The notes under the pieces: model-generated
What the model was told of the DNA's origin: nothing
Seen by the model: the letters and a program-made list of their open reading frames with translations, nothing else
The model's database searches: none
Position numbers and translations under genes: made by a program
DNA from: Xanthoparmelia taractica
Lineage: Eukaryota; Ascomycota; Lecanoromycetes; Lecanorales; Parmeliaceae
Assembly: GCA_033085395.1 (NCBI GenBank)
Contig: JANQBS010000281.1
Coordinates: forward strand, 1-47,654
Reading direction: 5' to 3'
DNA: 47,654 bases
In this document: piece after piece, positions 47,561 through 47,654 of the stretch
Numbering within the stretch: the stretch's first letter is position 1
How the letters are laid out: every line of letters begins with the position of its first letter

Positions 47561-47654
47561 TCGATAAAATTTCAATGCGCTTAGATAATTACTAGAATAA
47601 TTACTAGAATTAATTATAAGATAAATTTATTCTTATAGAATCTTAATACTTATA

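Overview
The window looks like an accessory, repeat-rich region of a filamentous ascomycete (Pezizomycotina). The evidence is short spliceosomal introns of about 50 bp with GT...CTAAC...AG signals, fungal-type gene families (CHAT-TPR, NB-ARC-TPR, trypsin-like peptidase, DUF7587-like, small MADS-box proteins, Fot1/pogo transposases), and blocks of AT-rich DNA that have lost almost all CpA and TpG while keeping CpG. That last signature is typical of repeat-induced point mutation (RIP).

Layout. 1-7840: RIP-mutated Ty3/Gypsy relics, one on each strand, with two later insertions that were not mutated: a 461-bp hAT-type MITE (1628-2088) and a 178-bp solo LTR (5728-5905). 7840-14585: less mutated host DNA with a small minus-strand gene of unknown function and, divergent from it, a large pseudogene with a cyanovirin-N-like (CVNH) domain, a helical/TPR-like region and a CHAT peptidase domain in one reading frame from 10326 to 14405. 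14577-23005: an 8.4-kb nested insertion containing a complete Ty3/Gypsy element (15951-22532, 208-bp LTRs, TSD CTCTA). 22973-24480: a trypsin-like serine peptidase gene with introns. 24480-27260: weak minus-strand gene relics, including a possible NB-ARC fragment and a membrane protein. 27278-31083: a host gene with a C-terminal membrane segment, split by a 2,814-bp hAT transposon. 32160-38340: mostly RIP-mutated, with an NLR-type gene (alpha/beta-hydrolase, NB-ARC, four 126-bp TPR units). 38660-40160: minus-strand relics including a decayed MADS-box gene. 41094-46000: a pogo transposase, an apparently intact two-exon MADS-box gene, a DUF7587-like pseudogene and a second pogo transposase. 46300-47654: RIP-mutated DNA and an unmutated island.

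The most interesting system is around the nested insertion. Joining its two sides at a repeated CAATTG keeps the reading frame of the CVNH-TPR-CHAT gene running into the upstream exon of the trypsin-like peptidase gene. The ancestral locus therefore held either one very large lectin-TPR-cysteine peptidase-serine peptidase protein or two peptidase genes side by side, with a small divergent gene next to them. This resembles immune or heterokaryon-incompatibility peptidase/effector modules in layout, but the functional reading is inference. Almost every large gene here is broken by nonsense codons. The MADS-box gene at 42397-42919 is the clearest intact one.
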